This document shows positions 9,199 through 19,074 of a stretch of 64,000 bases of DNA, one piece after another (the stretch's first letter is position 1; each line of letters starts with the position of its first letter). The DNA comes from Xylanibacter oryzae DSM 17970. GTDB lineage: Bacteria; Bacteroidota; Bacteroidia; Bacteroidales; Bacteroidaceae. The notes under the pieces are model-generated. The model saw only the letters and a program-made list of their open reading frames with translations. It did not search any database and was not told the origin of the DNA. The DNA lies in the NCBI RefSeq assembly GCF_000585355.1, contig NZ_KK073873.1, forward strand, positions 2,523,703 to 2,587,702, given 5' to 3'. A program made the position numbers and the translations under genes.

Positions 9199-10413
9199 TC
9201 AGAACATTTTACTTACCCTTTTGATTCCTGCTATCAGGACATCTATCTCTTCTTTGGTATTATATAAACCGAAAGATGCACGTACTGTTCCCTGTATACC
9301 GAGACTAATCATCAGTGGTTGTGCACAATGATGGCCTGTACGCACTGCAATACCCAGTCGGTCTAGTAATGTTCCCATATCGAGATGGTGAATATCTCCC
9401 ACCAGAAAAGATACTACAGCATCCTTATAGGCTGATTGTCCAAAAATCCGCATTCCATCAATCTTCTGCATCTCCTGCATACAATATTTTGTCAGTTCAG
9501 ACTCGTGTGCAGCTATATTATCCATACCCAAACGTGTAATGTAATCTATTGCTTTAGCCAGTCCATTGGTTGCTACATAATCAGGTGTACCTGCTTCAAA
9601 CTTAAACGGAAGTTTTTCGAAGACTGTCTTCTCGAAACTTACGCTCTCGATCATCTCGCCTCCACCTTGATAAGGAGGAAGTTTGTCCAACCAGCTTTCC
9701 TTACCATATAGAACTCCAACGCCTGTAGGACCATACATCTTATGCCCACTGAAAGCAAAGAAGTCGCAATCCATATCTTGCATATCAACTTTGAAATGTG
9801 GTGTGCTCTGCGCTCCGTCTACCATAACCGGTACTCCGTGTTGATGAGCTATACGTATCATTTCCTTTACAGGATTTATAGTGCCGAGTACATTGCTGAC
9901 CTGTGTTACGCTGACAATCTTTGTCTTCTCAGTAAAAAGTTTTTTGTATTCATCAAGGAGAAGTTCTCCTTTATCATTCATAGGTATTACACGTATAGCA
10001 ATACCTTTCTTTGCAGCTTGTAATTGCCAAGGTACGATATTAGAGTGATGTTCCATCACAGAGACGATAACTTCATCTCCAGGCTCCATAAACTCTTCTG
10101 TGAAAGAAGAACATACAAGGTTAAGCCCTTCTGTAGTACCACGGGTGAAAATTATCTCATTGGTAGATTTTGCATTGATAAAACTGCGTACTTTCTCACG
10201 GGCCTCTTCATGCAAGTCGGTAGCCTGCTGTGAAAGGAAGTGTACACCACGATGCACATTGGCATTGACAGAATAATATTCATTGACAATGGCATCTACT
10301 ACTTCACGTGGTTTCTGTGTAGTAGCAGCATTATCAAGATATACCAGCGGCTTGCCATAAACCGTACGTGAAAGTATCGGAAAATCAGCTCTAACCTTAT
10401 TTATATCGTACAT
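9199..10413 (-). CDS. sufS: Cysteine desulfurase SufS
   Basis: A 404-residue PLP enzyme that takes sulfur from L-cysteine as an enzyme persulfide and passes it to the SufBCD scaffold. Visible features are the N-terminal FPILSRTVYGKPLVYLDNAAT, the PLP-binding SGHKMYG with Lys225, the catalytic Cys363 in RTGHHCAQPL and a normal length for group II (SufS/CsdA) enzymes. The RTGxHCAQP context is characteristic of SufS rather than IscS. It is the fourth gene of sufB-sufC-sufD-sufS and starts 7 bases after the sufD stop. No sufE or sufU lies adjacent, so the sulfur-transfer partner must be encoded elsewhere. Confidence 0.97.
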   Translation of the reverse strand: MYDINKVRADFPILSRTVYGKPLVYLDNAATTQKPREVVDAIVNEYYSVNANVHRGVHFLSQQATDLHEEAREKVRSFINAKSTNEIIFTRGTTEGLNLVCSSFTEEFMEPGDEVIVSVMEHHSNIVPWQLQAAKKGIAIRVIPMNDKGELLLDEYKKLFTEKTKIVSVTQVSNVLGTINPVKEMIRIAHQHGVPVMVDGAQSTPHFKVDMQDMDCDFFAFSGHKMYGPTGVGVLYGKESWLDKLPPYQGGGEMIESVSFEKTVFEKLPFKFEAGTPDYVATNGLAKAIDYITRLGMDNIAAHESELTKYCMQEMQKIDGMRIFGQSAYKDAVVSFLVGDIHHLDMGTLLDRLGIAVRTGHHCAQPLMISLGIQGTVRASFGLYNTKEEIDVLIAGIKRVSKMF

Positions 10414-10420
10414 ATATTTC

Positions 10421-11764
10421 TTATTTACAGAGTTTACAACCTTCGCATTTGCTCAATTCTCCACGGAATCGTTTCTCTACCAGATGGTGCAGACGATCAC
10501 GTAAAGGTTCCAGCTTGATGCTGTCTATAACTTGATTTACAAATGCGAACTCCAACAATAGTTTAGCTTCATCCATACTTATTCCGCGCTGACGCATATA
10601 GAACATAGCAGCATCATTTAACTGACCTACAGTACTACCATGCGAACATTTCACGTCATCAGCATATATCTCAAGCATTGGCTGTGTATACATTCTTGCA
10701 TTCTTAGTAGTACAAAGATTCTGATTAGTCTCCTGCGAAGTTGTCTTCTGAGCATCATGACGTACCAGTACACGACCGGCAAAAGCACCTACAGATTTAT
10801 CTCCAAGTACATACTTATATAGTTCATGACTACTGCAATGGCCTACTTTATGATCTATCAGCGTATTATTGTCTACACGTTGATCCTTATCTGCTATCAC
10901 ACATCCGCATAAGTTACATTCAGCACCCTCTCCATTAAATACAAGGTCTGTACGGTTGCGCGTAACGCCATTATGAAGAGTTATTATATTATGATTAACA
11001 CGACTATTAGCCTGCTGATCAATATACAGATTACTTACACGTACATTCTTTGCATGAGTCTCTTCCAGACAATACAAGTCTAGTCCTGCATTGTCACCAA
11101 CATAAGCTTCGATAACCTGTGTAGTAAGGAAATTGCAATCATCTGCTGCATGGTCGCAAAACAAGAGTTTAATTTCAGCCCCTTCTTCTACGATGATAAG
11201 AACACGACGGTTAGCCATCAGGTCTACATCAGAGCGTAATATATTAATAACCTGTACAGGACGTTCCACTATCACATTTTTAGGAACATAAACCAATAGT
11301 CCGTCTTGTGCAAGCATTGTATTAAGAGCTGTAATGGCATCATCGTCAGTCTTAGCCAACCCTGCATAATACTTTTGTATCAAGTTTGGATTCTTAGCTG
11401 CTACATTGCTCAATGAGTCTATAACAACACCCTCAGGCAAAAGGCTTTTGGGTAATGACTTGGTATAAAATCCATCATTAACGACAAAGAACAATGATGT
11501 ACTAAGATTTGGAACATCACACTTGAACGCATCATACGGATTTACAGGTATGTCGAGGCGATTTATGTTAAGACCATAATTGGGCTCAAACAGTGCCTGC
11601 ATATCTGTATATTTGTATCTTTCGACCTTACGTGACGGAAAGCCCAATCGTTTGAAATCTTCAAAAGCCTTATCGCGCACAGTATTAAGCGGAGCAGCGC
11701 TATGGCTGAAGATCATATCACGGCATTCTCCGTATAAGTCGATATATTGTTTCTCACTTCCCAT
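10421..11764 (-). CDS. sufD: Fe-S cluster assembly protein SufD
   Basis: A 447-residue beta-helix scaffold subunit, the partner of SufB in the SufBC2D complex that builds Fe-S clusters in the cytoplasm. The C-terminal half carries the family core (NHNIITLHNG, CSHGSTVGQLNDAAMFYMRQRGIS, LLLEFAFVNQVID). The protein ends in a Cys-rich tail, CEGCKLCK, which also occurs in other Bacteroidota SufD proteins. It starts one base after the sufC stop, which points to translational coupling. Confidence 0.95.
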   Translation of the reverse strand: MGSEKQYIDLYGECRDMIFSHSAAPLNTVRDKAFEDFKRLGFPSRKVERYKYTDMQALFEPNYGLNINRLDIPVNPYDAFKCDVPNLSTSLFFVVNDGFYTKSLPKSLLPEGVVIDSLSNVAAKNPNLIQKYYAGLAKTDDDAITALNTMLAQDGLLVYVPKNVIVERPVQVINILRSDVDLMANRRVLIIVEEGAEIKLLFCDHAADDCNFLTTQVIEAYVGDNAGLDLYCLEETHAKNVRVSNLYIDQQANSRVNHNIITLHNGVTRNRTDLVFNGEGAECNLCGCVIADKDQRVDNNTLIDHKVGHCSSHELYKYVLGDKSVGAFAGRVLVRHDAQKTTSQETNQNLCTTKNARMYTQPMLEIYADDVKCSHGSTVGQLNDAAMFYMRQRGISMDEAKLLLEFAFVNQVIDSIKLEPLRDRLHHLVEKRFRGELSKCEGCKLCK

Positions 11765-11765
11765 A

Positions 11766-12521
11766 TTATTCTTCTCCTACTTCTTCCTTAATCCAGTCGT
11801 AACCGCGTGCCTCTATTTCTTGTGAGAGTTCAGGACCTGCTGTCTTTACTATACGGCCTTTGTATAGCACATGGATAACATTCGGTTTGATTATCTCAAG
11901 CAGACGCTCATAATGGGTAATGACTATGCAACTTGTTTCAGGAGTCTTCAGTTTGTTTACACCCTCTGCTACAATACGTAATGCGTCAACATCAAGTCCT
12001 GAATCTGTCTCATCAAGAATAGAAAGTTTCGGCTCAAGCATAGCCATCTGGAATATTTCATTGCGTTTTTTCTCACCACCGCTAAATCCTTCGTTCACAG
12101 AACGATTGGCCAGTTTACTATCCAGGTCTACTATTTTACGTCTCTCACGCATCAGTTTAAGGAACTCACCTGCATTGAGTGGCTCTTTACCCTGATACTT
12201 AAGTTTTTCATTGATAGCGGCACGCATAAAGTTTGTCATCGATACACCTGGTATCTCAACCGGGTATTGGAAAGAAAGGAACAGTCCTTCGTGAGCACGA
12301 TCCTCCGGTTTCATCTGAAGAAGATCCTTGCCATTGAAGAACGCCTCACCTTCGGTTACCTCATACAGAGGATTGCCTACAAGTACAGCACTCAGGGTAC
12401 TCTTACCAGAACCATTCGGTCCCATAATAGCATGTATTTCACCATCATTTATCGTGAGGTTGATACCTCGCAGTATTTCTTTATCGCCTATCTTGGCGTG
12501 AAGGTTTCTAACTTCTAACAT
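11766..12521 (-). CDS. sufC: Fe-S cluster assembly ATPase SufC
   Basis: A 251-residue ABC-type ATPase that powers conformational change in SufBC2D. The Walker A motif GPNGSGKST is at residues 34-42, the signature FSGGEKKRNEI in the middle, and Walker B/D-loop LSILDETDSGLDVDAL after it. The Asp-Glu-Thr-Asp form of Walker B is the SufC hallmark. There are no membrane segments. The gene lies 17 bases downstream of sufB and one base upstream of sufD. Confidence 0.97.
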   Translation of the reverse strand: MLEVRNLHAKIGDKEILRGINLTINDGEIHAIMGPNGSGKSTLSAVLVGNPLYEVTEGEAFFNGKDLLQMKPEDRAHEGLFLSFQYPVEIPGVSMTNFMRAAINEKLKYQGKEPLNAGEFLKLMRERRKIVDLDSKLANRSVNEGFSGGEKKRNEIFQMAMLEPKLSILDETDSGLDVDALRIVAEGVNKLKTPETSCIVITHYERLLEIIKPNVIHVLYKGRIVKTAGPELSQEIEARGYDWIKEEVGEE

Positions 12522-12538
12522 ATATATCGTTTTTATTA

Positions 12539-13996
12539 TTATCCAACTGTTCCTTCGAGTGATACAGACAATAATTTCTGAGCCTCAACAGCGAACTCCA
12601 TTGGCAATTTGTTTAATACTTCCTTTGCATATCCGTTTACTATCAGACCTACGGCCTGCTCTGTAGGTATACCACGCTGATTGCAGTAGAATAGCTGGTC
12701 TTCACTGATTTTACTAGTGGTTGCCTCATGCTCTACTATAGCCAAATCATTATGTATATCCATATAGGGGAATGTATGTGCACCGCAGTCACTTCCAAGC
12801 AACAGACTGTCACATGAACTGTAATTACGGGCATTGTCTGCATTGGCCGTTGCACGTACCAGACCTCTATACGAATTCTGGCTATGACCGGCACTAATAC
12901 CTTTGCTGATGATAGTACTCTTGGTATTCTTACCCATATGTATCATCTTGGTACCGGTATCAGCCTCCTGATAATTGTTTGTTACAGCTACAGAATAGAA
13001 CTCTGCCTGTGAATTATCACCACGTAAGATACAAGATGGATACTTCCATGTTATGGCACTACCTGTCTCTACCTGTGTCCATGACAATTTACTGTTTACA
13101 CCGCGTAGGTCTCCACGCTTTGTTACAAGATTGAGCACACCACCCTTACCATTCTTATCTCCGGGATACCAGTTCTGTACAGTAGAGTATTTTACTTCTG
13201 CATTGTCTTTAACAATAATCTCGACTATTGCTGCATGCAACTGGTTCTCATCTCTCATTGGGGCTGTACAACCCTCAAGGTATGATACATACGAATCATC
13301 TTCAGCAATGATAAGCGTACGTTCAAACTGACCCGTATTACGGGCATTAATACGGAAATAACTGCTCAACTCCATTGGGCAGCGTACACCTTTCGGTATA
13401 TATACAAAAGATCCGTCACTGAACACTGCACTATTAAGTGAAGCAAAATAGTTGTCACGATAAGGTACTACAGAACCAAGATATTCTTTTACCAAATCAG
13501 GATGGTTCTTTACCGCATCACCTATCGAACAGAATATTATTCCCTTCTCGGCAAGTTTCTCTTTGAAGGTCGTCTTTACTGATACAGAGTCCATAATAGC
13601 ATCAACGGCTGTGCCACTCAATGCCAGACGCTCCTCAAGGGGAATGCCCAGTTTATCGAAAGTCTTAACAAGTTCAGGGTCTATCCCTTTCTTCTTGCCA
13701 TCATCATTTTTCTTCTTCGCCATCGGATCAGCATAGTATGATATAGCCTGATAGTCTATTTCAGGCAAATGAACATGACCCCATGTAGGCTGAGTCTGGC
13801 TAACCCAATAATTATATGCCTTAATTCGGAAGTCGAGAAGCCACTCAGGTTCCCCTTTCTTAGAAGAAATAAGTCTCACCACCTGTTCGTTAAGACCCTT
13901 TTCTATTATATCCGTATGTACATCAGTAGTGAAGCCGAACTCATACTTCTGCTCTGCTACCTGTTTTACAAATTCGTTTTTATTATTATTCTCCAT
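12539..13996 (-). CDS. sufB: Fe-S cluster assembly protein SufB
   Basis: A 485-residue scaffold on which the Fe-S cluster is first built. The conserved core includes [48 protein letters not shown] and the C-terminal [19 protein letters not shown], all typical of SufB rather than SufD. It is the first gene of sufBCDS and probably begins its own transcript: 104 bases and a long hairpin (14023-14066) separate it from infB. A poor match to the -7 box (CATATTTG, read leftwards at the outer foot of that hairpin) is the only promoter-like signal I see. Confidence 0.97.
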   Translation of the reverse strand: MENNNKNEFVKQVAEQKYEFGFTTDVHTDIIEKGLNEQVVRLISSKKGEPEWLLDFRIKAYNYWVSQTQPTWGHVHLPEIDYQAISYYADPMAKKKNDDGKKKGIDPELVKTFDKLGIPLEERLALSGTAVDAIMDSVSVKTTFKEKLAEKGIIFCSIGDAVKNHPDLVKEYLGSVVPYRDNYFASLNSAVFSDGSFVYIPKGVRCPMELSSYFRINARNTGQFERTLIIAEDDSYVSYLEGCTAPMRDENQLHAAIVEIIVKDNAEVKYSTVQNWYPGDKNGKGGVLNLVTKRGDLRGVNSKLSWTQVETGSAITWKYPSCILRGDNSQAEFYSVAVTNNYQEADTGTKMIHMGKNTKSTIISKGISAGHSQNSYRGLVRATANADNARNYSSCDSLLLGSDCGAHTFPYMDIHNDLAIVEHEATTSKISEDQLFYCNQRGIPTEQAVGLIVNGYAKEVLNKLPMEFAVEAQKLLSVSLEGTVG

Positions 13997-14022
13997 ACAA
14001 ATTCTCCAACAATATTTATGCC

Positions 14023-14066
14023 AAATATGCTATTCTGCCATCTAGAGATGGCAAAATAGCATATTT
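14023..14066. promoter_or_regulatory. Long hairpin between infB and sufB
   Basis: The arms 14023-14043 and 14046-14066 pair over 21 positions with one C-A mismatch around a 2-base centre. Read in the direction of the genes the stem is not followed by a T-tract. It therefore could be an infB transcript end, a leader structure of sufB, or a dyad operator for an iron or redox regulator of suf. The sequence alone does not decide. Confidence 0.6.
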
Positions 14067-14100
14067 TTATTGTTTATATGTGCACATAGTCACATTGTCA

Positions 14101-17100
14101 TTACAGTTTCTGTTTGATTTCAATCTCAGTGAATGTCTCTATGATATCCCCTGACTGAATGTCATTGAAGTTGACAAGACTGATACCGCACTCAAAGTTG
14201 ACACCAACCTCTTTTACATCGTCTTTGAAACGCTTAAGAGCATTGATTTCTCCTGTGTGTACAACAATACCATCACGTACCAGACGGGCCTTGTCTGCAC
14301 GGTGAACTTTACCCTCTGTAACAAAAGCTCCGGCAACTGTACCGACCTTTGATATCTTGTAAACTTCACGTACCTCAACCTGACCGGTGATAACCTCTTT
14401 CTTAATCTTGTCAAGCATACCTTCCATAGCAGCTTTCACATCTTCTATAGCATCGTAGATTACAGAGTATGTAGTGATTTCCACACCTTCCTGATCTGCT
14501 ACCCTACGGGCTGCAGCAGAAGGACGAACCTGGAAACCTACGATAATGGCATCTGATGCAGAAGCAAGAGATACATCACTTTCTGATATCTGTCCTACAG
14601 CCTTATGTATTACGTTGACCTGTATCTTCTGTGTAGACAACTTGATGAACGAATCACTGAGTGCCTCGATAGAACCGTCAGTATCACCCTTAACAATAAG
14701 GTTGAGTTCCTTGAATTCACCAAGAGCAATACGATGACCGATCTCCTCAAGAGTAAGACGAGTCTGTGTACGTAGACCTTGCTCACGCTGCAACTGCATA
14801 CGCTTGTTAGTTATATCCCTGGCTTCCTGCTCTGTCTCCATAACATGGAATGAATCACCTGCCTGAGGTGCTCCGTTAAGACCAAGGATTATAGCCGGTT
14901 CTGCAGGTTTGGCTTCATCCATACGTATGTTACGTTCATTGAACATAGCCTTTACACGTCCGAAATATGTTCCTGCTATTACTACATCACCAACTTTAAG
15001 TGTACCATTAGAAACAAGCAGTGTAGAAACATATCCACGACCCTTGTCAAGAGAAGACTCTATAATAGAACCTGTAGCATTACGATTAGGATTTGCCTTA
15101 AGATCAAGCATTTCGGCCTCAAGAAGAACCTTCTCTAGAAGTTCCTTAACTCCGACACCTTTCTTTGCACTGATCTCCTGACATTGGTATTTACCACCCC
15201 AGTCTTCTACAAGCAAATTCATATTAGCCAAGTCTTCACGTATCTTATCAGGATTAGCTCCCGGTTTATCAATCTTATTTATCGCAAATACCATAGGCAC
15301 ATTAGCTGCCTGAGCATGAGATATAGCCTCACGGGTTGTAGGCATCACACTATCATCAGCCGCGATAATGATAATCGCGATATCAGTAACCTGAGCACCA
15401 CGGGCACGCATGGCCGTAAAGGCCTCATGTCCAGGAGTATCAAGGAATGTGATATGACGACCGTCCTCAAGTCTCACATTATAGGCACCAATATGCTGAG
15501 TGATACCACCGGCCTCACCAGCGATAACATTTGACTTACGTATATAGTCGAGCAAAGAAGTCTTACCGTGGTCTACATGTCCCATAACAGTTACAATAGG
15601 AGCACGAGACATCAAATCTTCTACGTCATCTATATCTTCACTTACAGCTTCAGAAACCTCAGCACTTACATATTCTGTCTTATAACCAAACTCATCTGCA
15701 ACAATATTAATTGTTTCAGCATCCAAACGCTGGTTTATAGATACCATAATACCAAGGTTCATACAGGTAGCAATAACCTGATTTGGCTGAGCATTCATCA
15801 TTGTTGCAAGTTCACTGACAGTAACGAACTCAGTGAGCTTAAGTGTCTTACTTTCTGCTCTTTCTTCCTTCTTCTCCTCATTCAGTTTTTCCTGAACGGC
15901 TTCACGTTTCTCCTTACGATATCTTGCGCCTTTCTTATTCTGACTCTTATTTGTAAGACGTGCCAGAGTCTCTTTAACCTGCTTTGCAACATCCACATTA
16001 TTCACCTCAAGGCTGCGCTGAACATATCTTTTGCTGCGTTTGTGGTTACTATTGTTATTATTGCTGCTGCTATTATTGTTATTGTTGTTTCTATTGCCGG
16101 ATGTGCCATTATTTCTATTGCCGGGTCCATTATTAGGCCTACTGCCGGGAGCACCATTATTTCTATTGCCGGGACCGTTATTGTTACGGTTACCGTTATT
16201 AGAATTATTGTTCTGACTTACAGCTGCATTAATATCTACACGTTCTTTATTAATGCGCTGACGTTTTTTACGTTCTCCACCATTAGCATTGCTACTTGGG
16301 CTCTGACGTATTTTGTCTTCACGCTCTTTGCGGCGCTCTTCCTTAGTTTTCTTCTTAGGGCGAGTGCTCTGGTTAAGGGTTGAAAGATCTATCTTTCCAA
16401 GGACATTTACCTTCGGGGCTAGTTTAGACTCACTCTTAAGAGTAAATAGTTTACTATCTTTAGGTTCCTCTTTTGCTTCCGGAGCTTTAGGTTCTTCCTT
16501 TTTGGGTTGAAAACCCTGAAACTTTTGCTGAACCGGTTTGGGCTTCTGAGCAACAGCAGGCCGTGGGTCAACTGTTTTAGGCTGTTGAACACTTGCAGGT
16601 TGCTGCTCTACTACTTGGGGTTTTGGTGCTACCACCGGCTGTTCCTGCTTCTGTATTGGCTTTGGTTGTTCAGACGGTTTCATATTATGCACCTCACTAT
16701 TATTGTTTTCACTAACTTTTTCAATCGGTTCCACTTTATGTTGCTGAGTTATTTCTTCCGGTTGCTGTTTCTTTTCAGTTGTCGGGCTTACGGCAGAAAC
16801 CTTCGGCTGAGACACAGGCGTAATTTCAGGAGCAGCAGACGGTTTTGGTGCCGGCTTTTTGCCCAAGTTATCTAAGTCTATCTTGCCGACAAACTTAGGT
16901 TTGTTAAGAGTGGTTATGTTGTCTGAACCGTTCTCTCTTTTATCAGTAAACTGTTTTTTCTCCTTCTGCTTTTTAGGGAAGAGTCTTTCAGCCTGATTAC
17001 GAAGATCCTTATCGCCCTTGAATTCATCAATGAGCGCTTTATATTGCTCATCTGTAACTTTGGCGTTTCGGTCAGCTTTAACCTCTCCGAGGTTTTTTCT

Positions 17101-17172
17101 CTGTAGGAAATCAACTGCCGTCTGAAGTCCTACGTTTAATTCTCTTAATGCTACGTTTAATCTGATGCTCAT
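14101..17172 (-). CDS. infB: Translation initiation factor IF-2
   Basis: A 1,023-residue GTPase that brings initiator fMet-tRNA to the ribosome. An N-terminal IF2_N-like helix is followed by a very long disordered region (residues about 75-390). That region is rich in Pro/Gln/Lys and then in Asn/Gly, with imperfect repeats around PGNRNNG and a run of Asn/Ser. A second IF2_N domain ([15 protein letters not shown]) precedes the G domain (GHVDHGKT with Lys537, [12 protein letters not shown]), then domains II-IV. The long linker accounts for the extra length over the compact forms. It lies 15 bases downstream of nusA in the conserved rimP-nusA-infB operon. Confidence 0.98.
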   Translation of the reverse strand: MSIRLNVALRELNVGLQTAVDFLQRKNLGEVKADRNAKVTDEQYKALIDEFKGDKDLRNQAERLFPKKQKEKKQFTDKRENGSDNITTLNKPKFVGKIDLDNLGKKPAPKPSAAPEITPVSQPKVSAVSPTTEKKQQPEEITQQHKVEPIEKVSENNNSEVHNMKPSEQPKPIQKQEQPVVAPKPQVVEQQPASVQQPKTVDPRPAVAQKPKPVQQKFQGFQPKKEEPKAPEAKEEPKDSKLFTLKSESKLAPKVNVLGKIDLSTLNQSTRPKKKTKEERRKEREDKIRQSPSSNANGGERKKRQRINKERVDINAAVSQNNNSNNGNRNNNGPGNRNNGAPGSRPNNGPGNRNNGTSGNRNNNNNNSSSNNNNSNHKRSKRYVQRSLEVNNVDVAKQVKETLARLTNKSQNKKGARYRKEKREAVQEKLNEEKKEERAESKTLKLTEFVTVSELATMMNAQPNQVIATCMNLGIMVSINQRLDAETINIVADEFGYKTEYVSAEVSEAVSEDIDDVEDLMSRAPIVTVMGHVDHGKTSLLDYIRKSNVIAGEAGGITQHIGAYNVRLEDGRHITFLDTPGHEAFTAMRARGAQVTDIAIIIIAADDSVMPTTREAISHAQAANVPMVFAINKIDKPGANPDKIREDLANMNLLVEDWGGKYQCQEISAKKGVGVKELLEKVLLEAEMLDLKANPNRNATGSIIESSLDKGRGYVSTLLVSNGTLKVGDVVIAGTYFGRVKAMFNERNIRMDEAKPAEPAIILGLNGAPQAGDSFHVMETEQEARDITNKRMQLQREQGLRTQTRLTLEEIGHRIALGEFKELNLIVKGDTDGSIEALSDSFIKLSTQKIQVNVIHKAVGQISESDVSLASASDAIIVGFQVRPSAAARRVADQEGVEITTYSVIYDAIEDVKAAMEGMLDKIKKEVITGQVEVREVYKISKVGTVAGAFVTEGKVHRADKARLVRDGIVVHTGEINALKRFKDDVKEVGVNFECGISLVNFNDIQSGDIIETFTEIEIKQKL

Positions 17173-17187
17173 TTATTATTTTTTCTC

Positions 17188-18459
17188 TTATTTCTCGAAT
17201 TCTTCATTTAATACTCGTAAAACATTGTCAACGGTTTCTTCTTCCAAGTCTGCTTTCTCTACAAGCATATCACGAGGAGCGTTGATTACAGACTTTGCAG
17301 TCTCCAATCCGATAGACTTGATCGCATCTATAACCCATTGATCAATTTCATCAGAGAATTCATCTAACATTACGTCTTCATCATCCATACCTGCATTCTC
17401 AGGTACATCACGTATTACGTCGATAGTATACTCTGTAAGCATACTAGCCAGTTTGATGTTAAGTCCACTACGGCCGATTGCCAATGAAACTTCTTCCGGT
17501 TTAAGGAATACATCAGCATGACGGCTTTCTTCGTCCAGTTCTATACGAGTAACCTTTGCCGGGCTCAACGAACGTTGGATAAATAGTTTAATATTTGATG
17601 TATAGTTTATTACATCAATATTTTCATTACACAGTTCACGTACTATGCCGTGAACGCGGCTGCCCTTTACACCTACGCAGGCTCCTACCGGGTCGATGCG
17701 CTCATCATAGCTTTCTACTGCTATCTTGGCTCTCTCTCCCGGCATACGGGCAACTTTTTTTATTGTTATAAGTCCGTCAGCTATTTCAGGTACTTCTGCT
17801 TCAAGCAGGCGCTCCAGGAATAGAGGACTTGTACGACTCAATATAATTTTTGGGTTATTGTTTTCATTGTCTACACGAAGCACCACCCCACGTACCGTTT
17901 CACCTTTATGAAACTGGTCTGCCGGTATCTGCTCTGTCTTAGGCATATGCATCTCATTATTCTCATCATCCACGAGAAGCATTTCACGCTTCCACATCTG
18001 ATACACCTCGCCACTTACTATCTGGCCTACACGGTCTTTGTACTTATTGTACAAGCTGTCATGCTCCAGTTCAAGAATCTTAGAAGCCAGTGTCTGTCGT
18101 AAGTTAAGAATAGCACGGCGGCCAAACTTGCTGAAGTTTACTTCTTCAGATACTTCCTCACCTACTTCATAGTCAGGTTCTATCTTCTGAGCTGCTGTAA
18201 GAGATATCTCCTTATTCTCATCCTGTACTTCACCATTAGCTACGACAATACGGTTACGGTGGATTTCAAAGTCACCCTTGTCCGGGTTTACAATAACATC
18301 GAAATTTTCATCGCTTCCGAATATCTTTGCTATAACGTTACGGAAACTTTCTTCCAAAACGCTAACCAGAGTAGTACGGTCAATATTCTTTGTATCTTTA
18401 AACTCCTTGAAGGTGTCGATCATGCTCGGTGCATCTTCTTCAATTTTTCTTGCTGCCAT
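17188..18459 (-). CDS. nusA: Transcription termination/antitermination factor NusA
   Basis: A 423-residue RNA-polymerase-associated factor that modulates pausing, termination and antitermination. An N-terminal polymerase-binding domain is followed by S1 (IVSGEVYQMWKREMLLVDD), KH1 (VGACVGVKGSRVHGIVREL) and KH2 (VSLAIGRSGLNIKLAS). It then has an acidic linker and one short C-terminal helix-hairpin-like domain (VINAPRDMLVEKADL). The short C-terminus is normal for Bacteroidota, which lack the two acidic repeats of E. coli NusA. It starts 4 bases after rimP. Confidence 0.97.
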   Translation of the reverse strand: MAARKIEEDAPSMIDTFKEFKDTKNIDRTTLVSVLEESFRNVIAKIFGSDENFDVIVNPDKGDFEIHRNRIVVANGEVQDENKEISLTAAQKIEPDYEVGEEVSEEVNFSKFGRRAILNLRQTLASKILELEHDSLYNKYKDRVGQIVSGEVYQMWKREMLLVDDENNEMHMPKTEQIPADQFHKGETVRGVVLRVDNENNNPKIILSRTSPLFLERLLEAEVPEIADGLITIKKVARMPGERAKIAVESYDERIDPVGACVGVKGSRVHGIVRELCNENIDVINYTSNIKLFIQRSLSPAKVTRIELDEESRHADVFLKPEEVSLAIGRSGLNIKLASMLTEYTIDVIRDVPENAGMDDEDVMLDEFSDEIDQWVIDAIKSIGLETAKSVINAPRDMLVEKADLEEETVDNVLRVLNEEFEK

Positions 18460-18463
18460 AGCT

Positions 18464-18931
18464 TTACTTGAAACTTAATAAGTATTTAGTATATTTTATA
18501 TTATTCATATTGAATGTCTTGTCAATATCTGTAAGTACAGGACGTTTTACGCCTTCTTTCTTAACTTTTTCACTTACAGTAACGACGAAGTCCTCTCCAT
18601 CAACAGATTTCAGCACGCCCTTCGACTTATTGCCTTGATTGTCAAGAACCTCAACATCTTTTCCTATATGGTTTTGATATTGCTGGAGCACCTTGAATGG
18701 CTGACCTATTCCGGCACTGCCTACTTCAAGCTCATAGTCTTCCTTTTCGCGGCTCAAGTGATCTTCGATATATTTACTCAAAGACACACAGTCTTCAATC
18801 CATACACCGTCTGCATGATCTATTTCAACAACAATCTTGTCATCCGGACTAATTGCAATGTCTACAAGAAAATAATCGTTATCTTGCAGCCATTCATCTA
18901 CTAACTGTTTTACAACCTTCTTATCTATCAT
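18464..18931 (-). CDS. rimP: Ribosome maturation factor RimP
   Basis: A 155-residue factor needed for 30S subunit maturation. The N-terminal domain shows DKIVVEIDHADGVWIEDCVSLSKYIE and LEVGSAGIGQPFK, the expected RimP signature with SAGI in place of the usual SPGL/SPGI. The C-terminal SH3-like domain follows. It is the first gene of rimP-nusA-infB and is preceded by a good promoter at 18995-19025 and a leader hairpin. Confidence 0.95.
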   Translation of the reverse strand: MIDKKVVKQLVDEWLQDNDYFLVDIAISPDDKIVVEIDHADGVWIEDCVSLSKYIEDHLSREKEDYELEVGSAGIGQPFKVLQQYQNHIGKDVEVLDNQGNKSKGVLKSVDGEDFVVTVSEKVKKEGVKRPVLTDIDKTFNMNNIKYTKYLLSFK

Positions 18932-18954
18932 AAATTATGATTATTAAAATGAAA

Positions 18955-18980
18955 ATGAGGGACTTATTAAAGCCCCTCAT
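18955..18980 (-). promoter_or_regulatory. Leader or terminator hairpin upstream of rimP
   Basis: ATGAGGG pairs with CCCTCAT, and CTT/AAG continues the stem after one mismatch, giving 10 of 11 pairs around a 4-base loop. Read leftwards it is followed by TTTTCATTTT. It lies between the -7 box at 18995 and the rimP ATG at 18931, so a transcript from that promoter would begin almost at the hairpin. It may end the protease transcript, or attenuate or stabilise the rimP-nusA-infB mRNA. Confidence 0.6.
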
Positions 18981-18994
18981 TCCACTGAACGATG

Positions 18995-19025
18995 CAAAAT
19001 TAGTAATAATTTCAATATTTACCAA
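18995..19025 (-). promoter_or_regulatory. Promoter of rimP-nusA-infB
   Basis: On the minus strand, TTG at 19025-19023, 20 bases, then TAATTTTG at 19002-18995 match the Bacteroidota -33/-7 consensus. The predicted leader is about 55-60 nt and includes the hairpin at 18955-18980. Confidence 0.75.
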
Positions 19026-19074
19026 GTATTTATAGAAATATTTGATAAAAATCGATGTATTTATATGATAAGTA

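Noticed and set aside
15568..16383. A 271-codon open frame on the plus strand inside infB
   Set aside because: It is antisense to the IF-2 linker and G domain. Its Ile/Val/Leu-rich runs are the reverse reading of Asn/Gly codons, and it has no start region or family match.
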